5,777 nucleotides of DNA from Bacillota bacterium. Lineage in GTDB: Bacteria > Bacillota > Clostridia > Christensenellales > CAG-138. Of the stretch, positions 5,666-5,777 are shown piece by piece (the stretch's first letter is position 1; each line of letters starts with the position of its first letter). The stretch spans positions 1 through 5,777 of the forward strand of contig JAEXFV010000139.1 of the NCBI GenBank assembly GCA_023451115.1, read 5' to 3'. A program made the position numbers and the translations under genes. A model generated the notes under the pieces. It ran no database searches, was not told where the DNA came from, and worked only from the letters and a program-made list of their open reading frames with translations.

Positions 5666-5687
5666 TTGAAAATCATGCCTCTTCCGC
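5651..5687. terminator. 17-bp perfect inverted repeat between convergent genes
   Basis: GCGGAAGAGGCATGATT (5651-5667) and AATCATGCCTCTTCCGC (5671-5687) pair perfectly around a 3-nt loop. The TGA of the +1 frame (5663-5665) sits in the left arm. On the minus strand the stem is followed by TTTC, a short tail; on the plus strand there is no T-run. The position between a plus-strand gene and the tail of a minus-strand gene fits a shared terminator or a 3'-end stabilising hairpin. Confidence 0.5.
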
Positions 5688-5747
5688 CAAGTCCGAATAG
5701 CACTGCCTTATGAAACCATGCCTTATATCGGGCGGTTTGCATGGGGG

Positions 5748-5777
5748 CTATTTTCCCAACAGCACATAGTCCTTGGG
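5748..5777 (-). CDS. Probable C-terminal tail of a minus-strand gene entering from the right
   Basis: Read leftward from 5777, the frame gives PKDYVLLGK and then TAG (5748-5750). Nine codons are too few to identify a protein. The support is the plausible C-terminal composition and the perfect hairpin 60 nt downstream in its own direction. The frame of the true gene could be different. Confidence 0.35.
   Translation of the reverse strand, partial: PKDYVLLGK

Noticed and set aside
5305..5742. 145-codon minus-strand open frame across the small ORF and the hairpin
   Set aside because: It runs through the 17-bp inverted repeat and the murA-downstream region, is Cys/Arg/His rich, and competes with the plus-strand frame that has a perfect ribosome site. 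The plus frame looks more protein-like, so this is probably a shadow.

Overview
This 5.8-kb stretch looks like chromosomal DNA from a Gram-positive bacterium of the Clostridia (Bacillota), probably one with G+C slightly above half. The reasons are the AGGAGG-type ribosome sites, a G5 plus LytM/M23 cell-wall protein, a clostridial-type split-barrel flavin reductase, and a MurA that carries the cysteine active site. No tRNA, rRNA, CRISPR array, integrase or transposase was found. The placement rests on gene content and protein style only.

Layout: (1) 1-482, minus strand: N-terminal 160 codons of a flavin-reductase-family protein running off the left edge, with its own promoter at 555-583. (2) 633-1427, minus strand: a complete PHP-family phosphatase of the HisJ type with all expected metal ligands. 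(3) 1428-1635: a divergent intergenic region with two overlapping extended -10 promoters and a 103-bp element closed by a perfect 11-bp inverted repeat. (4) 1636-2745, plus strand: a membrane-anchored G5 plus LytM/M23 protein in which the zinc ligands remain but both catalytic histidines are arginine. (5) 2868-3800, plus strand: a CorA-type divalent-metal transporter. (6) 3868-5139, plus strand: MurA, the first committed enzyme of peptidoglycan synthesis, followed by a hairpin terminator near 5240-5285. (7) 5338-5592, plus strand: a small uncharacterised ORF with a strong ribosome site. Its stop is followed at once by an open +1 frame, so it is probably frameshifted or truncated. (8) 5651-5687: a 17-bp perfect inverted repeat between convergent genes. 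(9) 5748-5777, minus strand: what looks like the last nine codons of another gene.

The three central plus-strand genes could form an envelope-related group: a cell-wall-binding or regulatory LytM protein, a metal transporter and MurA. The corA-murA gap is short (67 bp) with no strong promoter, which fits co-transcription. The other genes are ordinary metabolic neighbours. I did not find a clear new multi-gene system. The items most worth checking are the degenerate LytM protein with no visible ribosome site, the inverted-repeat element upstream of the HisJ-type gene, and the broken small ORF at the right.
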